Of a stretch of 64,000 nucleotides of DNA, positions 35,457-45,438 are shown in pieces. The stretch comes from Phoenix dactylifera (lineage: Eukaryota; Streptophyta; Magnoliopsida; Arecales; Arecaceae), in the NCBI RefSeq assembly GCF_009389715.1, contig NC_052397.1:17184129-17248128 (forward strand). The letters are read 5' to 3'. Numbering within the stretch: position 1 is the stretch's first letter; each line of letters begins with the position of its first letter. The notes beneath the pieces were generated by a model. The model saw only the letters and a list, made by a program, of their open reading frames with translations. It did no database searches and was not told the origin of the DNA. The position numbers and the translations under genes are program-made.

Positions 35457-37209
35457 TGTAATATTTGAGCTCAATACAAATTGGGCTCAGTATTTTAGAG
35501 ACTCAGTAGATGAGTATTTGGGTTAGGACACTAAATGAGCCAACTTAGGTCTATGGTTAGTAGCCCATTTGAGGGATGTCACTTCATATTGCAGGTTGAG
35601 GTAACGGCCCCTGCTGGCCAGTAGCGAGAAGGCCAGCTGTTGGCCCCCATTCATGAAGAAGAAGAGGTTGCCACCTTATGCTTCAAGCTGAAGTGACGGG
35701 CCCAGCTGGCCAGGAGGAAAAGGCCAGCTGTAGGCCTCCCGTTCACTAAGGAAGGAGAAGGTGTCACCTCTACTAAGGTTCTTCTTCAGCTCCTCTGGAG
35801 TATTGAACCGCAGGCCCGGCCGCGGTTGCCCTAGGGCACCAGACGCAGCCGCAGGGCCTCCAGGCCCTGGCCGAGCCCCACCTCTTCTCTAGTGAGGAGG
35901 TGGTGGCGCCACCACAGAAGAAGGAGAAGGAAAAAGAAAAAGAAAAATGAAGAAAAATAATGAAGAAAAAAAGGGGGAGGAACTTATCGGACTTTGAGCT
36001 TCATCCTCGGACGGTGGTCTTCCTCTGGAGGGTTTAGCCTCCAGGGACCTTCCTTACCTACTCCGATCACGGCAGAGGAGGACCACCATCTGAGGATAAA
36101 GCTCAAGGTCCTGTAAGTTCCTCCCCCTTTTTCTTTATTTTTCTTTATTTTTATTTTTCTTTTTCATTCTCCTTTTGTGGTGGCGCCACCACCTCCTCAC
36201 CGGAGAAGAGATGGGGTTCGGCCAGGGCCTAGCGGCCCTGCAGCCGCGTCTGGTGCCCTAGAGCAACCGCGGCCGGGCCTACGGTGCAGTAGGTGCCCCC
36301 ACGCCGGGTCCAGTTGGCTAGGCCCAGATGGGCCATTGGACCCGAGCTAGGCCTAAATGGGCTCGGCCCAGCTCTTCAACCAGGCCGGGCCCAGTCCCAC
36401 AATTTGGGTGTGGGCCGAGCCTAGTTGGGCTTGGCCTAGTTCTGCTGTTGGGCTTGGGCATAAATAAAATATTCACCCTTTTCCCGCTTTGCCATAGTTT
36501 CACTCTTCTCCCCGGTTTCCCCACTGAAACAGAGGAGAGGGGTGTCCTTGGCAGAGGTTCCCGACCCCCGAGGTGACTAACATCGAGGGCCGGTGGCGCC
36601 TGTGGTCGAAGTACATTGATAGCCACAGGTGCCTCCTTCCCTTGGTTTGACCTAATAACTGGGTGAACAAGGTTTCTACCTTGTTTCAGTTGGCCGCAAG
36701 GCCAACAACTTTTTTTAACTGATTTAACATAAGAAGCAAAGTCTTGCCTTGTCTCCAGCTGCTGTAATATTCATCAATTCTCTCTTTTAAGCCTTCAGAG
36801 TTTCAGGGTTCTTTTCCTTTAGCTCCCAGGTTTAGGGTTCAGCTCCTTTGGTTTAGTACTCCAGAGGGACTGAGGAAGAAAGAGAAGGTACAGTAATCTG
36901 AGTTTAAAATGAGGAGTTTAAATAAACTTCTTTAAACGGTGACCTCGGGAGAGATGGCACCTTCTCCTCTACAACTAGCCTTTTTCCCCTAGCCGGCTGG
37001 GCCCGTTAGTTCAGCTTGAGATATAAAGTGGCCTTCTTCCTACTGGCCAGCTGGGGCCCCGTCACCTCAACCTGCAACATGAAGTGGTAGCCCTCAAATG
37101 ACCAATCAATCATGGGCTCAAGTTGGCCCATTTAGTGTCCTAGCCCAAATGTGCATCTACTGGGCTTCTAAAATATTGGACCCAATTCGTATTGGGCTCG
37201 AATATTACA
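35457..37209. mobile_element. Foldback/TIR transposon inserted in tubulin exon 4, 1.75 kb
   Basis: The left end TGTAATATTTGAGCTCAATA and the right end (reverse complement TGTAATATTCGAGCCCAATA) are inverted copies. Similarity continues inward for about 280-310 bp with small gaps, for example AGGACACTAAATG, TGCAGGTTGAGG and GCTGGCCAGTAG on both sides. Inside lies a second, larger palindrome (35812-36280). Flanks are GGCTTT on the left and CCTTT on the right, suggesting a 4-5-bp target duplication, not the 8-10 bp expected of Mutator or hAT elements. No transposase domain is visible, so it is non-autonomous. The segment at 36300-36470 is rich in GGCCCA/TGGGCC words. Class undecided. Confidence 0.85.
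35812..36280. repeat. Large imperfect palindrome inside the foldback element
   Basis: The left arm, about 35812-36028, pairs with the right arm, about 36073-36280, around a spacer of about 44 bp. Matching blocks include AGGCCCGGCCGCGGTTG, GGTGGTGGCGCCACCAC, the A/G-rich stretch against a T/C-rich stretch, and GGGGGAGGAACTTA. A single-stranded copy would fold into a hairpin of more than 200 bp. Confidence 0.85.
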
Positions 37210-37673
37210 CCTTTGAGCCTTCTTCCATGATTGCCAAGTGCGACCCACGCCATGGCCAGTGCATGGCTTGCTGCCTCATGTACCGTGGCGATGTTGTGCC
37301 CAAGGATGTGAATGCCGCAGTTGCCACAATCGAGACAAAGCGCACCATCCAGTTTGTTGACTGGTGCCCTACTAGCTTCAAATGTGGTATCAACCATCAG
37401 CCACCCACTGTGGTTCCTGGCGGCGATCTTGCAAAAGTGCAGAGCGCAGTGTGCATGATCTCCAACTCCACCAGTGTTGCTGAAGTATTCTCTCGCATTG
37501 ATCACAAGTTCGATCTCATGTATGCAAAGCGTGCATTTGTGCACTGGTATGTTGGTGAGGGCTTGGAGGAGGGAGAGTTCTCTGAGGCTCGCGAGGATCT
37601 TGCTGCATTGGAGAAGGATTACGAAGAGGTTTGTGCTGAGGATGAGGATGGTGATGAAGGCGATGAGTATTAA

Positions 37674-38400
37674 AGGCTATGTTCTGGTAGCATGTCTTCT
37701 CGCTATGTTCCTTTTTTGTGCTGAAAATTAAAGTCTGTGCCTTCGGATATTAAATGATTTCCAGCTTGTCGCGCGAATGATATTAGTGTAACAGTTGCGG
37801 ATATCAATTTCTTGGTTTGACATTTGTGAATGATGCATTTTTTGTTTCATACTGGCTAATGCTTGTAAGTAGTAGGTTTTTTTTTTTTTTTTTTTTTTAA
37901 CATTGTCCATTGTGCCGGTTGCCTAGATGCAACAAACAAATATAACCAGTCTAAGAGCAGCGATGAGCTGGACTTTTGTTAACCATTTGTTTTGCAAGAT
38001 GTTTGTAGTGATAATAAGTGTTTACCTCTGCCTCCATTCTTTCGTGTAAGTTGAATCAATAGCATTTCCGTGCTTCATGGGCAATAGCTGGAAGTTGCAA
38101 CGCTACGAGCCTTGGCATCATTTGTGGTGGCCATTGCCTCTGGACAATAAGTTGCTGCTGTGTATCGATTTATTTTTCAATCCGCTGAGAAAGGGGAGGC
38201 TCCATAAGAAAGCTAATGTCTGTTCTCGAACCAAACTACCAAGTATTATTTGGAGGCGTTATGGTCGCTAACATGTAACTATAACCTCATAAAACCTAGG
38301 CATCCTAGTGCTTATATACAAGCTCTGAATAAAAACTAGAGACAAAAAAAAAAAAAAAATGCTACCCTAAAGTATTATTTGGAGTCAACGGTCGAGTGAT
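37674..38400. other. Spacer between tubulin pseudogene and tRNA
   Basis: Begins with the likely tubulin 3' untranslated region. A T-run lies at 37879-37898. No gene recognised. Confidence 0.55.
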
Positions 38401-38474
38401 TGCTTTCGTTGAGAGTCGAACTCAAGACCTCCCGCTTACTAAACGGGTGCTCTAACCAACTGAGCTACGAAAGC
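38401..38474 (-). tRNA. trnT-AGU: tRNA-Thr (anticodon AGU)
   Basis: The minus strand folds into a complete cloverleaf of 74 nt including the discriminator A. The acceptor stem is GCTTTCG / CGAAAGC. The D arm holds AGCTCAGTTGGTTAGAGC (box A). The anticodon stem is CCCGT / GCGGG with loop TTAGTAA (anticodon AGT). The T arm is TTGAG-TTCGACT-CTCAA (box B). There is no intron and CCA is not encoded, as in nuclear genes. A T-run (plus-strand A-run at 38343-38359) lies about 45 bp downstream and could stop RNA polymerase III. It reads ACU, and by wobble other Thr codons. Confidence 0.96.
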
Positions 38475-41189
38475 TGAACGAACTTTTGCTGACGAGATCT
38501 TTAACAGGTTGTACTATGTAACGGGTCCATAGCTTGACTCTTGTAACATCACCTTAAAAAATGAAGCTTGATTTATTTTTTATTTGGCTGAGTCAAATTT
38601 GAACTTATCAAACACGAGTCTAATTAATCAACTTATTATCTTAAATTGAGTTGAAATTATTTCAAGCTTGTATCAAGCTTATTAAGTTTCATGGAAGCTT
38701 GGTTCAAACTTGAATTAAATCCTATTCGAGCTTAAATTAATATTTAACTAATTCAAAAAATTATTCAGGAAAAATGAACATTTCATTATGAAGCATAAGT
38801 TTATATAATTTATTAAATATACTATTGACTTCATAAACCTTGTTTTTTTAGAGGAAAGGAAATGGCCAAAGCTCAAAATCTAGTTTTTTGAACATGCTAG
38901 GGTGGACTAGCCCTCTAGGTTCATTTGGTTGCAAGTAGGATGATATGTGTTTTGCCTTGGGTTGAAGGTAGCGGAAGGTGGGGTTTAGTAGGTAGAAGCT
39001 AAGCCATATGGTTGTCCCAAATGAGGTTCAGCTATTATAAGAATGGTCAAAAGTCTGAAACCTTTCCCCTCTTATCTTTGTTTGCCGTCATTTCTGCTTA
39101 GGAAGTTTTTATATTTGATGCTCTACATGATCTACTATTTAGCTTATTATTCAATTTGATGGCATTTTGTTTTAGGGAGCATGAATTGATTTTGCACCCA
39201 TTACAAAAATACAACTACTATTACCGTTGCTGCTACTGCTATTATTATTATTATTGATGGCCACTTGTTTCAAAATATTGCTAGTGTTTGTGCTTACAAG
39301 CCAGACACATTTGATACAGTGCATAATTTGTCAATTAGATTGCTATTAATTTATTGGCATGTTTCTTTAACATATATAGCAAATGCGATGGCATGGAATT
39401 TGCTTACAAGGTTGTTATATTTACTGTCTTGTGTGATTTTTGGAGGTAGGTTTTGCTTCTTTTTGGCCGCTGTGCAAGTTGGAAGCCAGTCTTTGGAACC
39501 ACTGTCGGTTGGACCTAATAATTTGTGAAAGTGATGTCATATTTTGTCATGCTTAAATTACTTGAAACCAGATGGGGTTGGTGGGGCAAAATTTTCCTAA
39601 TTAAAAAGAAAAAGAAGATCTCAACTTGGATCATATTGGCTGTCGAAGTCATCATATTGATCGAGGCTGTAAAATGATGATTTATGGGACCTGGTTAATA
39701 TATCTTTAGAATTCAAGGTTGATGAAGATCAACTTTGCCCGAGGTGTGAAATCTTACGTTGTGGGTGGTTAGTGATGCTTTGGATAGTATCTCGAGGGTG
39801 TAAAGTCAACCTAAAATAAAGTCCACTTATCGAAAAATTTTCGACATGGGACTTTCCAGGGGTTAAGTTAGTCGGATTTTAGAAAAATATTAAAAGTGAG
39901 AGAGACAATGTGTATCTGAAGATTGGTTAAGATAGAAAATGACATACTTGTCGATTCTCCAGCTTTCTCTCTCTCTCTCTCTCTATATATATATACAAGA
40001 AGGGGTTGATGTTCGCTACTAGTCCATTACTAGAATTGGTGGGGTATGTAATAACAGCTCAGTAACGACCCATTGCCCTACAACTGCATAGTAACGGTCA
40101 TCCATGTGATGCAGACTGCGGCAATTGCGCCAATCGTAGGATTATGACTGAGCTAGCATAACCATTGTCAAGATTATGAGTGCGCAGCTAATAGATTTTA
40201 ATTGCTGCCCAACGGCTCGGAAAACTCCAAAATTGCCCACATCGGTGTACCCAAGGTCAAATCGTTGAAAACTCTCCGCATCAATATCAATTGAGAGGCT
40301 AATTTTTGTTAATATAGGGCCCATTATGACATTATGGGTCGTGAGCTGCTGAGAATCCAGTTAAGTATCATATATTAGCTGTGCCAAGATGAGGGTTTTA
40401 CCTCATAGGCAATTGAATAATTTTCAGATGATTATCGGGTTCAATTGATATGCCTCATAGAAATATCAAGTGCATCACCGTCCATGAGAGCCTGGACCAT
40501 ATCAAGTGGATCACATGAGAGATACAAATATACAATTGGGTCCGCTTCACATAATTTGGGCACATCATTTGAGATATATTGTTCCGTCCTTAGATGCGCA
40601 GGCCCGTGTCGCTTGAGCAACTTTTTGCCTTTCTAGGGTGGTTGAGTTTTATTTAAGAAATATTCCGTTAATTTAGAGACTTTCTATTTGAAGGGGGGAG
40701 GGGGTGAAGAGGAGTTGAGAGAATGAAAGATACAAAAGCCAAACAAGACCCAGTAGGGAAAAAAAAGAAAACAAAAGCAAACCAAAGCAAACCAAAAACA
40801 ATAAATTATTGACATATTCAATTTTTCAAACAAGTAGACAACTTTCTTAACTTGTATGAATTTTGAATATGAATTTTGCGACCATTCATTAATTATTTAT
40901 CAGGATTTATTAAGATAATTTAATATATAAAAACTAATATGTAGAAATTATATTTTAAGTATTAGTTGTTGCTGTTCAAATCTCTTCCTAAACCTCAAGG
41001 ACATATATATAAGTAATTGATAAGATGATGCAATATAACATACATCGAAATAGTGCAACTGCTTCGAATTTGTCAATTACATTTAACATTCATGTAGATA
41101 TGAGTTTAGTTTTAACATGCCGAATCCTTACCCTTTTTTTTCCAAATAAAGCTTCAATCTCTGCGTGATCCACAATTTTTTTCTTATAA
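38475..41189. other. Long intergenic spacer, no gene seen
   Basis: AT-rich. The block at 38560-38750 repeats AAGCTTG-like words and looks like decayed transposon sequence. A (CT)n(AT)n tract is at 39964-39996. The words TGAAATCTTACGTTGTG and GATAGTATCTCGAG near 39746-39795 faintly recall the family-B LTR elements, but not enough to call one. No gene. Confidence 0.5.
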
Positions 41190-41625
41190 CAAGCTGGGAC
41201 GTCACCCAAAAATACTTGTCAAAATAAATTATTTAAGTTCTTTAGCTCTGTATTAACTACTCAAGATCTACCAAATATATATCTGATACGGGACTAAACA
41301 TACATTCATACCGATCTTCATATACTCCCCCCATTTAAGCCTCTGACGTTCTTACCAAGCTAAGATCCAAATCAGTTCAAATTCCATCACAAATACCAAA
41401 ATTAAATTATAGTTATTCCAACAGGTTGCAGCATCCTCTAGTCTACATGGGTCATGATTTGGGTCCTTTTTGATACTATTTGTAACGATCATAAACCTAC
41501 TTCAAAAATGCTATCCATAAAGCATTATTTAAATTATTTGATCTTATATAAATATCCCAAATCTATCTAATATATAACTCTGTAGGAATCCTCACACTTC
41601 TTAACCCAGATACCACATGCATGAA
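41190..41625 (-). mobile_element. Small LTR element, family B copy 4 (minus strand)
   Basis: Read on the minus strand, the landmarks of family B appear in order. An LTR-like block comes first (about 41590-41490), then a decayed primer-binding site AATAGTATCA near 41472-41481, then TTTGTGATGGAATTTGAACT and AACGTCAGAGGCTTAAATGG near 41330-41400. A second LTR-like block ends near 41200. No coding sequence. Boundaries are approximate. Confidence 0.45.
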
Positions 41626-42790
41626 TCACTCATTGGTACTCCATATAATAGTTCTCCATTTTTATTATTAGGTACCAACCGATAAATCTCAGGATATTGT
41701 GCGACATATCTTGATTGAGATTTTCTTAAGCTAGAGCCAATATCTTTAAATATGAATTGTTGTAATTATAACACCAGATGTTAGTCTATGAGGCATTTAA
41801 CTCATAAGTGAACGAGGGATCCTAGAAAGAGAACAAAGTCCCTTCATTTGGGGGATAATACTAGCTGCATGTCCACCAAAAGAAGAAACTCCATTTGGGG
41901 AGAATACTTGCTGTCCACCAAAAGAAGAAAAATAACTATAAATAGAAGGGGTCATAAGGTAAACAAGGTGGAGGTCAAACCACACGCACGAATATAGGAC
42001 CGAAACATCACCCGCTGAATCTTTCCCTCGTTCCTTTCTTTGCGCCAAAGCAAAAGCCGCACGTACGTCCAGTTGCAACCGCTTACAAAATAAGCTGAAG
42101 AGGCGTGGCCGCTCTTTCCGCCGATTCCCGCTACGTACGTTTGCTTAACCCCCAAGTCACAGCTCCCGTGCCGCCGCAAAACTCCCGGCCCAAGAAACTC
42201 CCAGCCCAAAGTCGGTTCATGGAAACTTTAAAAAGACTTTTCTACCCTTGACGTGCCAAACCAAAACATTCGCATGCACCTAGAAGGACCCAAATATCCT
42301 CATCCACCCACTTCATAGCTTAGCTTATGATATGAAAGTAATAAGTTAATTGACACGTTCAAATCTATTTCTTAATAAGCAGATGATATATCAATTAGTA
42401 ATATATTTGCTTTTCAGAAGATAAGAAGTAAGGCTATATTTGCTTTAATTAGTAATATTGCATCATAATATTCAATAAATATACTAATGAATTTATTTTT
42501 TATTTTTCACTCAATTAATTAGTTATTTGTTTCAACTCAAAAAAAATGAGGGTAAGAACTTGCATGAAATATTATACTTCTGCTAGTTTTTCTTAGTCTA
42601 TAGCCTCACGACGAAGCTAGGCTCTAAGGGCCGTTCATGATGGCTTAACATCCAAGAAGCAATTAATGTTGGTAGGGTCCAATTTGTATCGTACATTCGT
42701 ACGATATTATAATGGCAAAAGTGTAGTTTTCATAAAATCCATGGCTCTTGTGCTAACCCGTATGACCGACTTCAACACCGCCCCGAAGGG
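41626..42790. other. Spacer upstream of the SRO gene
   Basis: No gene recognised. A TATA-like TATAAATA at 41938-41945 precedes a GC-richer patch (41990-42230), but no coding frame with a known domain follows. Confidence 0.45.
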
Positions 42791-42800
42791 TATATAAATA
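42791..42800 (+). promoter_or_regulatory. TATA box of the SRO gene
   Basis: TATATAAATA lies 101-110 bp upstream of the chosen ATG (42901), leaving a leader of roughly 75 bp. It is followed by a C/T-rich stretch typical of plant leaders. Confidence 0.75.
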
Positions 42801-42900
42801 GAGGAGAGATCGGCGGTAAAATTCGAACCCTTCGATGTTCTTCTAATAGCCGTTTACTTTCAGTTTCTTCGTCCTCTTCTCCCTCCCTTGTTTTGTGCCG

Positions 42901-44964
42901 ATGGACTTCACGGCCAGAATCGTCGATTCCAAAGGGAACGAGCTCGCCTCGTTCCCAACCAAGAGAAGCTCCCCTCGCGGCGTCGAGAATTGCCCAATCG
43001 GTGCATCCTCGTTCCAAAGATCTAGTTTTTCTTCCGATTCCTGCTCCTCCAATGGTTTGATCCAAGATTTCAAGAACTTCAGGAAGAGCGGGGCTCCCTC
43101 TAGGTTCCTCTGCTTCCGTGACGGCTCATGGACCGACTTCCCCCGCCAAGTGTTCGATATATTGAGGGCTGGTTTCATCGCCGGAAAGGCCATTTTAGAG
43201 GTTTCTGTTCATTGCGGTACGTATATTTTTGACTTCCTGCGGTTGACTCAGATTGATTTGGCGACGGGAGGTTCGAATCCGATTGCCTGGATTGATGTCA
43301 ATGGACAATGCTTTTTTCCAAGAATGGTCGTTGATGAGCAGAGGAACGCACCCTGTCCGAAGCTGGAGATTGAAGTAAGAATCGACAAGGGCTCTTCGAT
43401 AGCGCCATCGGATTGTAACAACTCTCTTAAGAGGAAGAGGGATGAATTCGAGCCCATCGCAGAGCACTCTGATGAGAGTCCTGGGACCTCCGCGACCGCG
43501 AGTTTAGACAGGCCAAGATGGCCGGGAGCCGAGCTGCTGGGAGATGGTGATAGGTATCGCAAGCTCGTGGAGAAGTTGTTTCTTGATGGGATGAGGAAAT
43601 TTGCTCCAGATGCGGTCATCACTTCCATCCACAAATGCTCGCATTCCGGCCCCTGGGGGAATTCGAGATTGAAAGCTTTTCAGATGCGGATACAGATGAC
43701 GAAGGCCAATCGGGGCGACGGAAATGTGAAATTTGGATGGTATGCAACGTCGGCGAGGGACACGGCCGCCGTCATCTCTCATGGTTTCGGACAGCCTAAC
43801 AACCAAGTCTTTGGTTCTGGTGCTTATGGTGTTGGCATCCACCTCTCTCCACCACATTCCCCATACACAAGGTATCCTACTTCTCAGTTTCATGCTTCTA
43901 ATGTTTTTTGTAACTCGGTTCGATGGCTTCTAATCATGGAGGTCATCTTTTGAAACGCTTCAAGCTCTTTGCTGTCTGAGGAGGATGACAATGGCGAGAG
44001 GCACATCATGCTATGCCGGGCAATCATGGGAAAGTCTGAGAAGGTTGAGGCAGGCTCCCTCCAGTTCCATCCTAGCGGTGAGGAGTTTGACAGCGGTGTC
44101 GATGATCTCGCCAACCCGAAATGGTATATTGTGTGGAGTACTTACATGAATTCTCACATACTTCCTGAGTATGTTGTGAGTTTCAAATCCTTGATGCGTT
44201 CTCAAGGTATTTAATTATCCTTCTTTTTTCTCCCCTGTTTACTGGCTCTCTCTTTGTTATGACTGTTGGAAACTCATGGAGTTTATGATTGATCAGATCC
44301 ACAGAGAATGATGAGTCCATCAAAGAAACCTTGTTTAACAAGTTTGTCCTTCCCAAAACTATTTGCAGAGATGGCAGGATCTCTTCCACCCTCGAGAAAA
44401 CAAGAAATGGAGATCTTCTATAATCATTACAAGGTAATTTCCAACAAGAAGCTTCCTTTGCAGCGTAATCTTGGTTCCATTATTGTCTTAATCATTTGCG
44501 TGGTTCATTGCTTTGCTTGGTTTGGATATATGATTTGTTGTTCGCTCTTGATGATTTAAATTTGCTTGTTCTAGGATTAAAGAGTTGATCAATTATATAA
44601 TTTTTAATATACTTTAACCAAGTTGATAGGAAATTTATCAATAAAATTTAAAAAGGTTTGGGTTCTTGCAAGATATGCAGAGAAAAAAAAAAGACAACGA
44701 GGAAAAAAATTAGCAATGCTGAAAACTTTATCAAATGACCTTTTCCCATAAGTTTGTTTAATCATCTTCGTTGTACAGAACTGTACTACGAAATGATGTT
44801 CCAGACTGTTATCAAAAATAGGATCAGACTGTCCTAACTGAAACATATTTTTTCCTTACATTCAGGCAGGAAAGATGAGCAAAGACACCTTTATTAAACA
44901 CCTGAGGTCTATCGTTGGTGACAAGATACTGGCTTCCACAATCAGAAGGATTCGAGAATACTGA
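42901..44964 (+). CDS. SRO: SRO / RCD1-like protein (WWE-like, PARP-like, RST), four exons
   Basis: SRO proteins are plant nuclear regulators of stress and development that bind transcription factors through the C-terminal RST domain (family knowledge). Exons: 42901-43871, 43965-44206, 44297-44433 and 44866-44964. All borders are GT-AG and the frame closes at 482 residues. A WWE-like region spans about residues 68-140 (FLCFRDGSWTDFP ... DFLRLTQIDL ... WIDVNG). A basic stretch KRKRDE follows near 178. The PARP-like fold runs about 215-395 (VFGSGAYGVGIHLSP, ILCR-like MLCRAIMGKSEKVEAGS, NPKWYIVW, LPEYVVSF). The RST domain runs about 415-480 (KLFAEMAGSLPPSRKQEM ... IVGDKILASTIRRIREY). The usual catalytic His-Gly-Thr is FGWYAT here, so ADP-ribosyl transfer is unlikely. 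The start is the first true ATG; GTG at 42895 is not used. Confidence 0.9.
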
Positions 44965-45438
44965 AAATGTGTCGGTCTTGCTCTGTGTTTTTCAAAGGTA
45001 TGTGGGCATCATCTTGTGGAATGTTGTTGTTGGTTCTCTGCTAAAGAGAAATTTAACTGTAATGAGATACCAAACTGAAGAATAGCAAATTGGATTTTTG
45101 ATCGAGATATTTTCAACTATCTGATCTGTTTAATGACCGACATTTCATGCCTCAATTTTCAAAAAACAATATTCCACCGCTTGGCTGGTTGATCATCCAT
45201 TAGGCAGGAGTATGATTCAAAAATAATCTGTTTTTCATTGTGGAATAGAGCCCAACTTGTTAGCCAAAAAGATCAAATGGGCTACTTGTGAGAAACATTA
45301 CGAACAATGATATTGAGAAGTTCCAAATAATCAGTCTACAGCTCAAATTCAGATTGATAAGGAGTGGAAGAATATTACAAGCATAATAGAGAATTTTTTT
45401 TAACATTTTGGAATTTCATTTGGAATATACACGCACTT
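44965..45438. other. Shared 3' region between convergent genes
   Basis: The 474 bp between the SRO stop and the stop of the minus-strand plastid protein hold both 3' untranslated regions. Transcripts from the two genes may overlap here. No further gene. Confidence 0.6.

Larger units (their letters stand above)
33187..37673 (+). pseudogene. TUA: Alpha-tubulin pseudogene: frameshift in exon 1, transposon in exon 4
   Basis: Alpha-tubulin pairs with beta-tubulin to build microtubules. Exons with GT-AG borders: 33187-33274, 34482-34716, 34806-35176 and 35268-37673, the last interrupted at 35457-37209. Family marks are clear: [13 protein letters not shown] in exon 1 (in a shifted frame), GGGTGSG (GTP loop), VDVTEFQ (catalytic Glu of alpha-tubulin) and the C-terminal acidic tail ending in Tyr. 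Exon 1 lacks five bases (the GAGTG after ATGAGG), so the original ATG reads about 30 foreign residues and stops at the start of exon 2. The true frame has a TGA just upstream. The foldback insertion sits after codon TTT and before GAG. Unusual residues include Arg at position 40 (normally the acetylated Lys), [14 protein letters not shown], and CPTS for CPTG. Either lesion alone should prevent a full-length tubulin. Confidence 0.9.

Noticed and set aside
34884-35468. Open frame of 194 residues on the plus strand
   Set aside because: It is the shadow frame of tubulin exons 3 and 4 and crosses an intron.
35457-37209. Reading the tubulin insertion as an extra intron
   Set aside because: A GT is available at the left edge, but the right edge is ATTACACC with no AG at the exon junction, and the ends are long inverted repeats of transposon type.
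39265-39528. Hydrophobic 87-residue frame
   Set aside because: No recognisable family, a start within AT-rich spacer, and no supporting splice or promoter signals.
42895-42900. Start two codons upstream of the SRO ATG
   Set aside because: The codon is GTG, not ATG. The ATG at 42901 is the natural start.
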